From Flexivirga endophytica (GTDB lineage Bacteria > Actinomycetota > Actinomycetes > Actinomycetales > Dermatophilaceae), in NCBI RefSeq assembly GCF_014640635.1, contig NZ_BMHI01000004.1:620001-684000 (forward strand): a stretch of DNA of 64,000 bases, given 5' to 3'. Within the stretch, counting starts at the first letter, position 1, and the number at the start of each line of letters is the position of its first letter. The notes beneath the pieces were generated by a model. It saw nothing but the letters and a program-made list of their open reading frames with translations, was not told where the DNA came from and did no database searches. Shown here piece after piece: positions 53,407-61,698 of this stretch. Position numbers and translations under genes: made by a program.

Positions 53407-54207
53407 ATGAGTGTCGATACGAACGTCGAGAATCCGGACGCGTCCATGCGGTATGGCGCAGTGGGCACCCAGGTCGCCGACGTCTTCGAGCCACCCGAGC
53501 CGACCGACTCGCTGGTCCTGCTCTTGCACGGAGGTTTCTGGGACGACGCCGATCGGATGCGGGCATGGTCGGCCGGTCACGCACTGGCGAAGGCCGGACA
53601 CCTCACAGCAGCCGTGGAGTACCGCCGCGGCAAGGGTCGTTGGCAGGACGCCCTGGACGATGTCGTTCAGGCCATCGATCAGATCCAACTCAGCGGCCGT
53701 GAGTGGACCGTGCACAACGAGGTGCCACGATCGATCACCGTCGTCGGCCACTCCGCCGGCGGCCAACTCGCGCTGTGGGCCGCCAGCCGGTCGAGCCTAC
53801 CGCCGACGTCCCGGTGGCACGCCGACAACATCCAGGTCACCGGCGCGGTCGCGCTGGCGCCGATCGCCGACCTGCGGCGCGCGGCCGAACTCGGCATCGG
53901 CGACAACGCCGTGACCTCCTTCCTGGGCGGCGCTCCCGCCGAGGTACCCGACAATTACGCGATCACCGACCCGAGCCTGCTCACGCCGTCGGTGCCGGTC
54001 CGGCTGCTGCACGGTCCTGGGGACGACGTCGTGCCCGTGGAGTTGAGCGAGCGCTACGTCGCGCACCTGCAGGACGTCGACGCGACTGATGCGGAGCTCA
54101 TCAGGATCGGCGGCGCGGACCACCGTTCCTGGGGTGATCCGACATCAGCCGCATGGTCGGCACTGATCGTCGCCGTCAACGGCCTCACGGAGGCGGTCGG
54201 CAGGTAA
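53407..54207 (+). CDS. Kynurenine formamidase-like alpha/beta hydrolase at the end of the cat operon
   Basis: A 266-residue hydrolase with HGGFWDD (the HGGXW oxyanion motif of Bna7-type arylformamidases and some esterases), nucleophile GHSAGGQLALW, acid in GPGDDVVPVE and His in GGADHRSW. It begins 3 bp after catD. If it removes the formyl group from N-formylkynurenine, it would link tryptophan breakdown (kynurenine, anthranilate, catechol) to the cat genes. No kynureninase or anthranilate dioxygenase gene is in the window, so this is inference; a plain esterase is possible. Confidence 0.65.
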   Translation: MSVDTNVENPDASMRYGAVGTQVADVFEPPEPTDSLVLLLHGGFWDDADRMRAWSAGHALAKAGHLTAAVEYRRGKGRWQDALDDVVQAIDQIQLSGREWTVHNEVPRSITVVGHSAGGQLALWAASRSSLPPTSRWHADNIQVTGAVALAPIADLRRAAELGIGDNAVTSFLGGAPAEVPDNYAITDPSLLTPSVPVRLLHGPGDDVVPVELSERYVAHLQDVDATDAELIRIGGADHRSWGDPTSAAWSALIVAVNGLTEAVGR

Positions 54208-54218
54208 CGTGGCGGTCG

Positions 54219-54265
54219 CCATACGGTGTCATACGGCGTCATACGGCGTCGTACGGCGTCATACA
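54219..54265. repeat. 10-bp tandem repeat ATACGGCGTC, 4.5 copies
   Basis: Units at 54221, 54231, 54241, 54251 and a partial one at 54261, differing at single positions (T for C at the seventh base in the first, G for A at the first base in the fourth). It lies just after the formamidase-like gene. Each unit carries the CATACGG motif favoured across this genome. Confidence 0.85.
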
Positions 54266-54308
54266 AGGGGGCAGTCGTTGCGGGCTGCATGGAATCGGGA
54301 GGTACACG

Positions 54309-54788
54309 ATGGCCGACGGCAAGAAGAGTCTCACCAAACCGATGGAGGGACAGCTGAACCCGGACGAGCAGCTCATCGGCGGGTGTAAGGCCGCAGGGAA
54401 GAACGCCGTCCTCAAGGGTGCTGTGGGAGGTGCCGTCGGCGGAGTCGTCGGTGCTGTCGCAGCCAGTCAGATGGAGGGCAAGGCGTCGCCCGGGATCGCC
54501 GCCGGGGTCCCCCAACTCCAGGTGTTCTGGGTCGGCGCGACGAATCAACGCCTGGTGTTCTTCGACACCGGCTCGTTCTCGTCGAAGCCACGCTCGTTCA
54601 AGGGCGACGTCCCGTTGTCGTCCGTCGCCGACGTCGAGGTCGGCAATCGAGGTCCCTTCCGCCGACTGACTCTGACCTTCACCGACGGCAGTTCGTCGAC
54701 GGTAGACCTCTACCGTGCCAACAGCCCCGGCCAGCTGCAGGATGCCCTCGAGCAGTTGCTGCCCGGAAAAGTGCACGGCAAGGCGTGA
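54309..54788 (+). CDS. Hypothetical protein with a glycine-zipper segment
   Basis: A 159-residue protein. After a hydrophilic start, AVLKGAVGGAVGGVVGAVAASQ (about 38-59) is a glycine-zipper-like helix. It is followed by a beta-rich part (LQVFWVGATNQRLVFFDTGS, VADVEVGNRGPFRRLTLTFTDGSSSTVDLY) that reads like a bacterial PH-type domain. Glycine zipper plus PH-like strands suggests membrane association. No known function. The start at ATG 54309 follows GGGAGG. Confidence 0.6.
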   Translation: MADGKKSLTKPMEGQLNPDEQLIGGCKAAGKNAVLKGAVGGAVGGVVGAVAASQMEGKASPGIAAGVPQLQVFWVGATNQRLVFFDTGSFSSKPRSFKGDVPLSSVADVEVGNRGPFRRLTLTFTDGSSSTVDLYRANSPGQLQDALEQLLPGKVHGKA

Positions 54789-54810
54789 GGTCCCGGGACT
54801 GAAACGACGA

Positions 54811-54844
54811 AGCCCCTGACCTCGCGGTGCGAGGATCAGGGGCT
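54811..54844. terminator. Strong hairpin terminator
   Basis: AGCCCCTGA-C-CTCGC, loop, GCGAG-GA-TCAGGGGCT. It lies between the glycine-zipper gene and the tRNA 3' fragment. It probably was the terminator of the tRNA gene that the element at 54852 disrupted, and it can end transcription from both sides. Confidence 0.8.
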
Positions 54845-54851
54845 TTCGAGC

Positions 54852-54876
54852 TGGTGGACGATACTGGGATCGAACC
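54852..54876 (-). other. Displaced tRNA 3' end (attachment-site half)
   Basis: The minus strand reads as the last 25 nt of a tRNA: GG-TTCGATC (T-loop), CCAGT, ATCGTCC (acceptor), A, CCA. The 5' side of the T-stem no longer pairs (AAGGG where ACTGG is expected) and no other tRNA parts follow, so only the 3' end is left. An integrase gene starts 180 bp away. This is the classic product of integration into a tRNA 3' end. Confidence 0.75.
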
Positions 54877-55056
54877 CTTTTGGGAGGGGGCTCTCAAGCA
54901 TAAGGTCACTCACGGCCTGACCTGCTGATATGTGTCAATCATGCTGTGCTGCAGCGCTATTTGCACTTTCAGGCCTAGGGTCATAGGTGGACGCTACGTG
55001 ACAGAGATACTCTTAGAAGTGACCCAGTAAGTGACCCCGTGGAGGCAAGCGACCAC

Positions 55057-56253
55057 ATGGCTAGAAGCGACTTCGGACGCGTGCAGAAGCTCCCGAGCGG
55101 CAAGTTCCGCGCGAGGTATCAGTATCTCGGCTCGCTGCACCTGGCGCCGCATACCTACCTGACACAGACCGATGCCCGCGCCTGGCTCGTGGCCGAGAAG
55201 AGACTCATCAGTTCCGACTCCTGGACGCCTCCGGCCGTGCGAGCCGCCGCTGCAAAGCGAGCTAAAGCCACGGAGGCACAGAACATCTTCAGGACGTACG
55301 CGACGACGTGGCTCGACGGTCGACACGACCTGCGAGCGAACACACACGCGGCCTACACACTGGCGCTCAAACGACACCTACTGCCAACGTTCGGAGATCT
55401 CGCTATCGACGCGATCACCACTGCAGACGTTCGCGCCTGGTTCAACTCGTATGGGCAGAAGACACCGACCGCACGAGCCCGTGCGTATCAAGTTCTAGCA
55501 TCGATCATGAACCACGCGGTCGATAACGACGTGATCGGAAAGTCGCCTTGTCGAATCAAAGGCGGTGGCATCGCGCAGGTCAAGCACGAGCCCGAGCCCC
55601 TGACTCTCGCCGAACTGTTCGCGCTCGCCAATGCGATGCCCGCCAAGCACTACGCACTGACGTTGCTGTGTGGCCTTGGCGGTCTCCGCTTCGGTGAGGC
55701 GGTCGCGTTACGTCGACGCGATATCGACCTCAGGGCGGGCACCGTACGGATCGCCCGTGGCGCGACCCGGACCAACGGCGTCAAGTCCGTTGGCGCACCG
55801 AAGACCAACGCAGGCAAGCGGACGATATCGGTTCCAACCGTCGTGATAGACGCACTCGCAGACCACCTGAAGACAGTTGCCAGCGCCGCAGACTCGCTAG
55901 TGTTCCCAGCCGACAATGGCGAGGTCTTGGCACCCTCCGCGCTGTACGGCAGCAAGCCGCGCATCGAGAAGCGAGGCCGGAAGAAGTACGCGAAGAACGG
56001 TTACGGCTTCTACCGCGCTCGTGTCGAGATCGGGCGCCCGGCGTTTCACTGGCACGACCTGAGGCACACTGCCGCCTCGCTTGGAGACCAGGCAGAAGCG
56101 ACTCCGAAGGAAATGCAGCACCGACTAGGGCACACCACGCCAACCATGGCACTCAGGTATCAGCATTCAACCGCCGAACGTGACAAGGCCGTAGCCGATC
56201 GACTTCAGGCCCAGATCGACGCCATGGCAAAGGTGATCACCACCGCTCCGTGA
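55057..56253 (+). CDS. Tyrosine-type site-specific integrase
   Basis: A 398-residue integrase: arm-binding start MARSDFGRVQKLPSGKFRARY, SAM-like core-binding domain (about 85-165), catalytic domain with R in GLGGLRFGEAVAL, HDLRHTAASLG (His, Arg), LGHTTPTMALRYQH (His, nucleophile Tyr). All active-site residues are present. GGAGG is 12 nt before ATG 55057. The tRNA 3' fragment upstream is its likely attachment site. Confidence 0.92.
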   Translation: MARSDFGRVQKLPSGKFRARYQYLGSLHLAPHTYLTQTDARAWLVAEKRLISSDSWTPPAVRAAAAKRAKATEAQNIFRTYATTWLDGRHDLRANTHAAYTLALKRHLLPTFGDLAIDAITTADVRAWFNSYGQKTPTARARAYQVLASIMNHAVDNDVIGKSPCRIKGGGIAQVKHEPEPLTLAELFALANAMPAKHYALTLLCGLGGLRFGEAVALRRRDIDLRAGTVRIARGATRTNGVKSVGAPKTNAGKRTISVPTVVIDALADHLKTVASAADSLVFPADNGEVLAPSALYGSKPRIEKRGRKKYAKNGYGFYRARVEIGRPAFHWHDLRHTAASLGDQAEATPKEMQHRLGHTTPTMALRYQHSTAERDKAVADRLQAQIDAMAKVITTAP

Positions 56254-56525
56254 CCTGATTGTCGTCGGCTCCTGTCGCTGGCCGAAGGCGAAGGTATCGC
56301 CGCAGCGGCCGGTCGCCAGCTCGACCGCCACCCGCAGCGCGACCCCGACCGCCCGGTGAATGTGACACAACCGCTCGGACACTGACCAAGATCAAGCAAT
56401 CGGCCGACGACTGGTGTATTTCCGTCGGAGCCCACGTTGCCTGAGCGCACACCATGCCGCAGCGCCCTGTGGGTGATGGATCCGCTCAACGGATCCGCAT
56501 CACCGATACAAGAAAGGAGTGTTCG

Positions 56526-57554
56526 ATGAGCGACAAGCAACTCCTGATCGACAACGGGCGACTGGTCGCCCTGATGCCGCACCTCCTCGGCGCCCGTCCC
56601 GAAGATGTGCTCGTCGTGATGCCGCTGCAGAAGGACGATTCGCGCCGCCCGACGATGCTTTGCCATGTCCCCGATGATCAGAGCGTGTGGGTCGACGAAG
56701 CACGCAAATTTCAAAGGTATGACGGCGTCGGCGTCGCCATCGTTGCGTTCGCCAATCACGAGCGAGCGGAAACTTCCTCGTCAGTGGTAGCGCAGATGCT
56801 GCAGAACAGCGGCGCCCACGTGTGGACGCGCGTCGCGACCGACGGATATACCTGGGTGGACCTCGACAGTGGCGACGTTGGGACGGTCAGCCAGACGGAC
56901 CGCGACCGCATCGCTGTCGAGTTTATCCACGAGGGACAGGCCCGACCGTATGACTCGATGGCGCAGTTGCGCGCGTCGTTTGAGCCCTCGCCCAGCAAGG
57001 ACCTAGCGGCGGCGATGAACGACGCGTTCCACCACACAGCGATGGCAGGCCGGGATCGACGATCCCTGATCAATGAGCAGCGCTGGATGACACACACCAT
57101 CGTGAATTTCGTCTCGACCGGGCGACTCCCGGAAACGTCCGACGCCGCACGGCTGTTGTGCGACGTGCAGGTCATCCCACTGCGCGACCACGTGTGCACG
57201 GAGATCACCCACGAGCACGCAGCCGCGCACGCCGCGCTCTGGAAAGGGATCATGACCCAAAGCCCTGAGGAAGCGCGCGCACCCGCTGCCTCGTTGACGG
57301 CGTTCGGACTGTGGCTCAGCGGTGACGGCATGCAGGCGCGACTCGCTCTCGAACAGGTGCCGGGACACTACGAGCTGGCCAACCTGATCGGCCTTGCTGT
57401 TGCAGCGGGCGTCGACCCCGCCGGTTGGTTGCCCCCCGACCCGGACAGCAAAGTGTATGTGAAGCGAGAATCCGCGGATACGCCGAGAACAAGTCGACAT
57501 CGAGACGTGCCACCCCCATCCGCCGGCGACGATGGGCCCGCACCACGACGTTGA
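56526..57554 (+). CDS. DUF4192 family protein
   Basis: A 342-residue actinobacterial protein of the DUF4192 type: LVALMPHLLGARPEDVLVVMPL at the start, GVAIVAFANHE, WVDLDSGDVGTVSQTDRDRIAVEFIHEGQARP and a helical C-terminal half with ALWKGIMTQSPEEARAPAASLTAFGLWLSGDG. Function unknown. AAAGGAG precedes ATG 56526. The last 30 residues are Pro/Arg-rich. Confidence 0.82.
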   Translation: MSDKQLLIDNGRLVALMPHLLGARPEDVLVVMPLQKDDSRRPTMLCHVPDDQSVWVDEARKFQRYDGVGVAIVAFANHERAETSSSVVAQMLQNSGAHVWTRVATDGYTWVDLDSGDVGTVSQTDRDRIAVEFIHEGQARPYDSMAQLRASFEPSPSKDLAAAMNDAFHHTAMAGRDRRSLINEQRWMTHTIVNFVSTGRLPETSDAARLLCDVQVIPLRDHVCTEITHEHAAAHAALWKGIMTQSPEEARAPAASLTAFGLWLSGDGMQARLALEQVPGHYELANLIGLAVAAGVDPAGWLPPDPDSKVYVKRESADTPRTSRHRDVPPPSAGDDGPAPRR

Positions 57555-57889
57555 CCTGACCACAACCACGACCAGGCGAACTGTGCGGACCGAGCAGACA
57601 ACCAGCGCCCCATCGCAGCTTGAGAGCACGCTGCGAGAGTTCCTCCACACCAATCATATTGAGAGCACGAACGATCCGCTCGGCATCGACGTGATCTATC
57701 CACCGCATGACCACTGACTCCCGCTCTCGCACGGATGGGCCACCACCGAGCTGTTCGCCTCAAGGTGCCCCCTAATCTCCCCTAATCTCGCCCAGCGGTT
57801 TTCGGTGTCGGCCATCGCCACCTCGAGGCGCTCCAACACCTGGTCGAGCGTGCCCAACGTGGCCGGCGTGCTCTCCTGGAACCAGGCAG
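57555..57889. other. 335-bp region without a clear gene
   Basis: Open frames here lack family resemblance or normal codon use. CCTAATCTC is repeated 10 bp apart at 57771 and 57781. Composition is less GC-skewed than in the flanking genes, consistent with decayed sequence before the dienelactone-hydrolase pseudogene. Confidence 0.4.
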
Positions 57890-58310
57890 AGCCGGATCCC
57901 CGACGTGGAGTTCTGCTAATCCACGGCGGGGCTGGTCTCGACAAGCACGCACGCAGTCCCGCCGCTACGCCCAACTCGGGTACGTCGTGCTGGCTGCGGA
58001 CATGTACGGCGAAGGCGTCGCCGGCAACCGCGCCGCCAGGCGGGCCGGACCCGGCGATATCGCCGCCAGAATCCTGATCGGTCACGGTGCCGATGACCCC
58101 CAGATCCAGATGGAGGATGTCGTCGCGCTCGCCGACGAGATGAAGCTGGCCGGCGCGGACTGGCAGCTGAACAATGTACGGCAGTGCCCAAACACGGTTT
58201 CACCCATCAGCACGCACAGCCGGGCGCACAACCGGGAGTCGCTTACCATCACTCACCGACCGACGCTCGTTCGCCGACGGCAAAAGCTTCATGCGCGAAA
58301 CGCTTGGCAT
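57890..58310 (+). pseudogene. Wrecked dienelactone hydrolase-family gene
   Basis: Fragments of one protein in three frames: GVLLIHGGAGLDKHAR, then after a shift at about 57955 RRYAQLGYVVLAADMYGEGV, then RILIGHGADDPQIQM and ALADEMKLAGADWQL, then (shift near 58185) KHGFTHQHAQPG with the catalytic His, and RRSFADGKSFMRETLG in another frame. The stretch that carries the nucleophile cysteine in this family is missing (deletion of roughly 90 residues). Multiple lesions mean it is dead. Confidence 0.8.
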
Positions 58311-58561
58311 CGCCGATCGGTCGAAAGCTGCCGGGACGCGACCGCGGGACGACCACACCGGACCGACGAGCACAGCCGAGCGCGACCGATTCGTTCGCGA
58401 CCCGGTCACTGGAAAGTTCTAATCGTCCTCGCCCGACCATGTGCTGACCAGAGCGGTCCCCCACCATTTGCGCCGGGTGCGGTAGGGCACCTGGGGCAGC
58501 CCCGACGCACACTGATCTCGACGATGGCACGAGACCAGCAACAGCATTGGCTGGAGAGGCG

Positions 58562-58864
58562 CTACTTCGCCTCCCACAGGCTGCGCGACAGCCGTTCCAG
58601 CGCCGGCAGGTTCAGTCGCCACTCCAGGCGCTGTCTGCTGATCCTCCTGGAGGTGACCAGCCCGATCTCTTCGAGCATGTGCAGCTCGTCCAGTCTGGCC
58701 GGCAGCTGCGCGGCCGTGGCTGGCCCGCCCATCAGCATCTGGACCGTTTCGAGCCGGGCCGGCGTGCCCAGGACGTGCAGCACCGACGCCAGCGGTGTGA
58801 AGTCACGGGTGTGCGACAGCGGCTTGATCAGACTCGCCGCGGTTGGTTTGTCGATCGGCCGCAT
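58562..58864 (-). CDS. Small winged-helix (ArsR-like) regulator
   Basis: A 100-residue protein: LASVLHVLGTPARLETVQMLMGG, PATAAQLPARLDELHMLEEIGLVTSRR is a winged-helix core with LHMLEEIGLV as recognition-to-wing segment. The helix before it is a few residues shorter than in typical ArsR proteins. No metal-binding cysteines. ATG 58864; it follows the DUF3883-like gene by 25 bp on the same strand, a likely two-gene unit. Confidence 0.6.
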   Translation of the reverse strand: MRPIDKPTAASLIKPLSHTRDFTPLASVLHVLGTPARLETVQMLMGGPATAAQLPARLDELHMLEEIGLVTSRRISRQRLEWRLNLPALERLSRSLWEAK

Positions 58865-58889
58865 GGCCAACGAGTGTAGGTACGACGCG

Positions 58890-59414
58890 TCACTCTTTGG
58901 GTGGGAGCGTGACGCCGGTGAGGTCGAGCTGGGTTCCGAGTCGATTGATGTCGTCGTCCGTCAGCTTGTATATGGCTTCATGTTGCACGCCGCGGAAGGT
59001 GCCGCGCTCACGCTCGTTCGGTCTGGTGATGACCCAGGGCATCCGATTCGGGTCCTGCACCGCCCACAGCTCGTAGTCGCTGGGCTGGGTCACGTTCCAC
59101 ACGACGTAGAGCCAGGCGCGGTCGCCGAGGGTCTCGAACGTCCATTTCTGCCGGTCGAGTACGTGGATTGGTCCTTTGCTGCCGCGGCTCTTGACCTCGA
59201 TGACTCTAGCCTGCCGCGCGACCCCCGCAACCACGTCCGCCGACAGACGGACATCCTTGACGTCTATGCCTGATGCTGCCTCGCGGATGCGGTCCGCGTC
59301 CTGGCTGAGGCCTTCGTGTACATCGAACACTGGGTCTCGGTGAAGTTGTTCGTAGCCCAGCACGATCGCCATGGCACGCTTGTCGGCAACCTTCCGCCGG
59401 TCGACCATCGTCAT
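58890..59414 (-). CDS. DUF3883-like protein with PD-(D/E)xK nuclease-type core
   Basis: A 174-residue protein. Centre: ADVVAGVARQARVIEVKSRGSKGPIHVLDRQKWTFETLGDRAWLYVVWNV, resembling the DUF3883 (NO VEIN C-terminal) fold, with E-x-K in IEVKSRG as the restriction-type active-site element. The N-terminus has a helical VADKRAMAIVLGYEQLHRD segment. Such domains occur in restriction-like and antiphage proteins, usually at the end of larger chains; here it stands alone. Nuclease activity is inferred from fold only. Confidence 0.55.
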   Translation of the reverse strand: MTMVDRRKVADKRAMAIVLGYEQLHRDPVFDVHEGLSQDADRIREAASGIDVKDVRLSADVVAGVARQARVIEVKSRGSKGPIHVLDRQKWTFETLGDRAWLYVVWNVTQPSDYELWAVQDPNRMPWVITRPNERERGTFRGVQHEAIYKLTDDDINRLGTQLDLTGVTLPPKE

Positions 59415-59638
59415 GTCCGGGGATACTACGAGGGCCTACCGACAGCGTCCTCCGTTTCTGTGGGGTCACACGTTCCAGAACGTCTCTGGTCGCGGCGTGC
59501 CACAAGACCGCCTAGGCGGCAACACGGAATTAGCTAGAGCAGTCTGGTCGATGGACAGCTTCTGATGAGGCCCGGGCCTGGCGCGCCACTGAACGCTGCC
59601 GACGTATCCCTCATCGTCGACGACTTCGGGCCAGGTCG

Positions 59639-60289
59639 TCAGTCGTCGAGAAGGTCTCCGGTACCGAGGCCAAATTCGCGCTCGATATCGGCCGGCGTTG
59701 CCGACTGCAGGTAGCGTGCGAACTTCTCGTTGACCGCGTTCATTCGGTCGTGCGCCGCCGCGACGCCGATGTACAGCTGGTCGGCGATGTCACTCCATCC
59801 GATGCCGCGTGCCCGCAGCCGCAGCACCTGGCGCTGCTTGTCGGTGATGTCGGGTAGCTTGCCGTGCCGCTGCAGTAATTCGGCCACTCCCACCAGCGAA
59901 CTGCTGATGACGAAGCCACCGGCGGCCACCCGGTCGACGTTCTGCGTGGTCAGCGTCGGCGGGTCGTACTTGTGGGTGATCCCTTGCGCCCCCGCGCGCA
60001 GGCACAGCGCCAGCACCGGGTCGCGGGTCTCCTCGGTGTAGATGCAGACGACGTGTCCTGCGGCAGCCAGGGACCGGATCGCCGGCCGGGCCTGCTGGAC
60101 GCCCGCCGCCGCGCCCGTCGCAAGCTTGAGATCGACCAGCACGACGTCAACGTCTGGCGGATTCCGCAAGAAGGTCTCGGTATCTGCGAATGTGTCAATG
60201 ACGTCGAGGCCCGGATGGGTGATGGCGAACCCGGACCGCACCACTGCCAGGTCGTCGATCAGCGCAACGCGCGTTCGCGGGTCAGCCAT
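59639..60289 (-). CDS. Response regulator, NarL-like with atypical output HTH
   Basis: A 216-residue protein: receiver with acidic pair VALIDD, phospho-acceptor D in VVLVDLKL, T in IYTEE and K in GITHKYD, so phosphorylation residues are kept. The output part (LPDITDKQRQVLRLRARGIGWSDIADQLYIGVAAAHDRMNAVNEKFARYL) is a LuxR-like HTH with a changed recognition helix. ATG 60289 overlaps the histidine kinase stop by 8 bp. Confidence 0.75.
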   Translation of the reverse strand: MADPRTRVALIDDLAVVRSGFAITHPGLDVIDTFADTETFLRNPPDVDVVLVDLKLATGAAAGVQQARPAIRSLAAAGHVVCIYTEETRDPVLALCLRAGAQGITHKYDPPTLTTQNVDRVAAGGFVISSSLVGVAELLQRHGKLPDITDKQRQVLRLRARGIGWSDIADQLYIGVAAAHDRMNAVNEKFARYLQSATPADIEREFGLGTGDLLDD

Positions 60290-61472
60290 TGACGACCCCG
60301 GTGATCGTGACGAGGGTGCCGTGCCCGGGCCTCGAGTCCAATCGCACTCCGATTCCGCGGGACTGCAGAGCGGTGAATACCTGTTCCTGCAGCCCGAATC
60401 CGAACGAGGACGGACCGGGTTCGAAGCCGACACCGTCGTCGTGGACCGTCAGTTCCCATTCATGGTCTTCCTGGTCGGCGTGCACCGTCACCGCACGCGC
60501 GTTGGCGTGAATCCGGACGTTGTACAGCAGGGTGGTAACTGCTCGTTGCAGCAGCAGCAGCGCCGGCTTCTGGCCGAGCGCGACTTGTTCGGCGAGCGCG
60601 GTGTGGACTACCAGTGGCAGGTCGGTGAAGCCCTCGGTCGCGGCACGCACGACGCCGGCGAGAGTCGCCGGCGACCCGGGTGGTTCCGGTGCCCCCTTCT
60701 TCATGAAATACGCCCGCAGCCGCAGCGACTCCTTGCGAGCCTGCTGGCGCAACGCTGGCAGCGTCGAGGCGGGCGTGCCCTCGTCGGCGAGCATCCGCAG
60801 CATCGTCGACGCGTCGTGGACCTGCATCAGGTACCGGTCGAGCTCCAGTAGTTTGGTCGCAGTGAGCATCTCCTGGTGCAGTTCGTCAAAGCTCGCGCCG
60901 AGTCGTCGCAGATAGCCCGCACCGATCGCCGCGCCCACTCCGAACAGCACGACGTTGCAGGCCGAGCTCAGCGTCACCGCGAGTGTTCTCGTGTCCGACA
61001 GCGCCGCGGTCCCCACCAGGGTGGCTGCGATCGTCGCCGAGATCGCCAGTGACCATTTCATGGACCGGGTCCACCCCGCGGCCAGGGAAGCGGCGTTGAT
61101 CGCGTAGGGCATGTCGAAGTGACCGAGCATCCACGAAGTGCTCTGTGAGGAGACCGAACTGCACACCACGATGGACAGCAGGCAGGTCACCAGGTCAGCC
61201 ACACCCCACGGCCTGGCCCGCATCCTGGCCCTGCGCAGGGCGTCGACGCATAATCCGCACGACACAAGCAACGCCAGCACCGCGACCGTCGTATAGGCCA
61301 GATCGTCGCGGGTGGTGCGCAGCGCGACCGGCGCGGAGGCCAGCGCAGTGATGACCACCACGCCGCGCACCACCACCGCCACCACGGTGATGCTCGCCTC
61401 CGACGCCTGTCGTGCCCGGCCGTCGGTCCACACACCCGCCCGCTGAATCGGTCGCAGGACGGAGGCGAGCAT
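60282..61472 (-). CDS. Sensor histidine kinase, membrane-bound
   Basis: A 396-residue kinase. About five to six TM helices in residues 25-195, then a helical region DELHQEMLTATKLLELDRYLMQVHDASTMLRML in which His of VHDAS is the likely phospho-acceptor (the usual RELHD-type motif is absent), and an ATPase domain with LLYNVRIHANA (N box) and VHDDGVGFEPGPSSFGFGLQEQV (G box). No extracellular sensor domain, so it may sense membrane state. It pairs with the response regulator downstream. Confidence 0.75.
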   Translation of the reverse strand: MLASVLRPIQRAGVWTDGRARQASEASITVVAVVVRGVVVITALASAPVALRTTRDDLAYTTVAVLALLVSCGLCVDALRRARMRARPWGVADLVTCLLSIVVCSSVSSQSTSWMLGHFDMPYAINAASLAAGWTRSMKWSLAISATIAATLVGTAALSDTRTLAVTLSSACNVVLFGVGAAIGAGYLRRLGASFDELHQEMLTATKLLELDRYLMQVHDASTMLRMLADEGTPASTLPALRQQARKESLRLRAYFMKKGAPEPPGSPATLAGVVRAATEGFTDLPLVVHTALAEQVALGQKPALLLLQRAVTTLLYNVRIHANARAVTVHADQEDHEWELTVHDDGVGFEPGPSSFGFGLQEQVFTALQSRGIGVRLDSRPGHGTLVTITGVVNG

Positions 61473-61698
61473 GTGCTGATTCTGCTGGCAACCATGGCCT
61501 GTGGGAACCCTCGATTCGACGGGTGGACGCACCCGACGAGCCCGCGGGTTGCCCGCACCCCACGGGCGTCGAGGGCAAGAAGCCTGGCTATCGCCGGGTG
61601 TTCACGACGTGCCGCCGAGGCGATCCTGGTGCCAGCAACCACCGCCGGCCCAGCGGGGGCGGGAGACACGGAAAAGGTTGTCACGAAAGGGGATTCCC

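Noticed and set aside
54852-54930. Complete tRNA gene
   Set aside because: Only the T-loop, 3' T-stem, acceptor 3' strand and CCA are recognisable. No anticodon arm, D-arm or 5' acceptor strand follows.
57696-58085. 129-residue minus-strand frame
   Set aside because: Lies antisense to the dienelactone hydrolase remnant, has no start signal and no motif.
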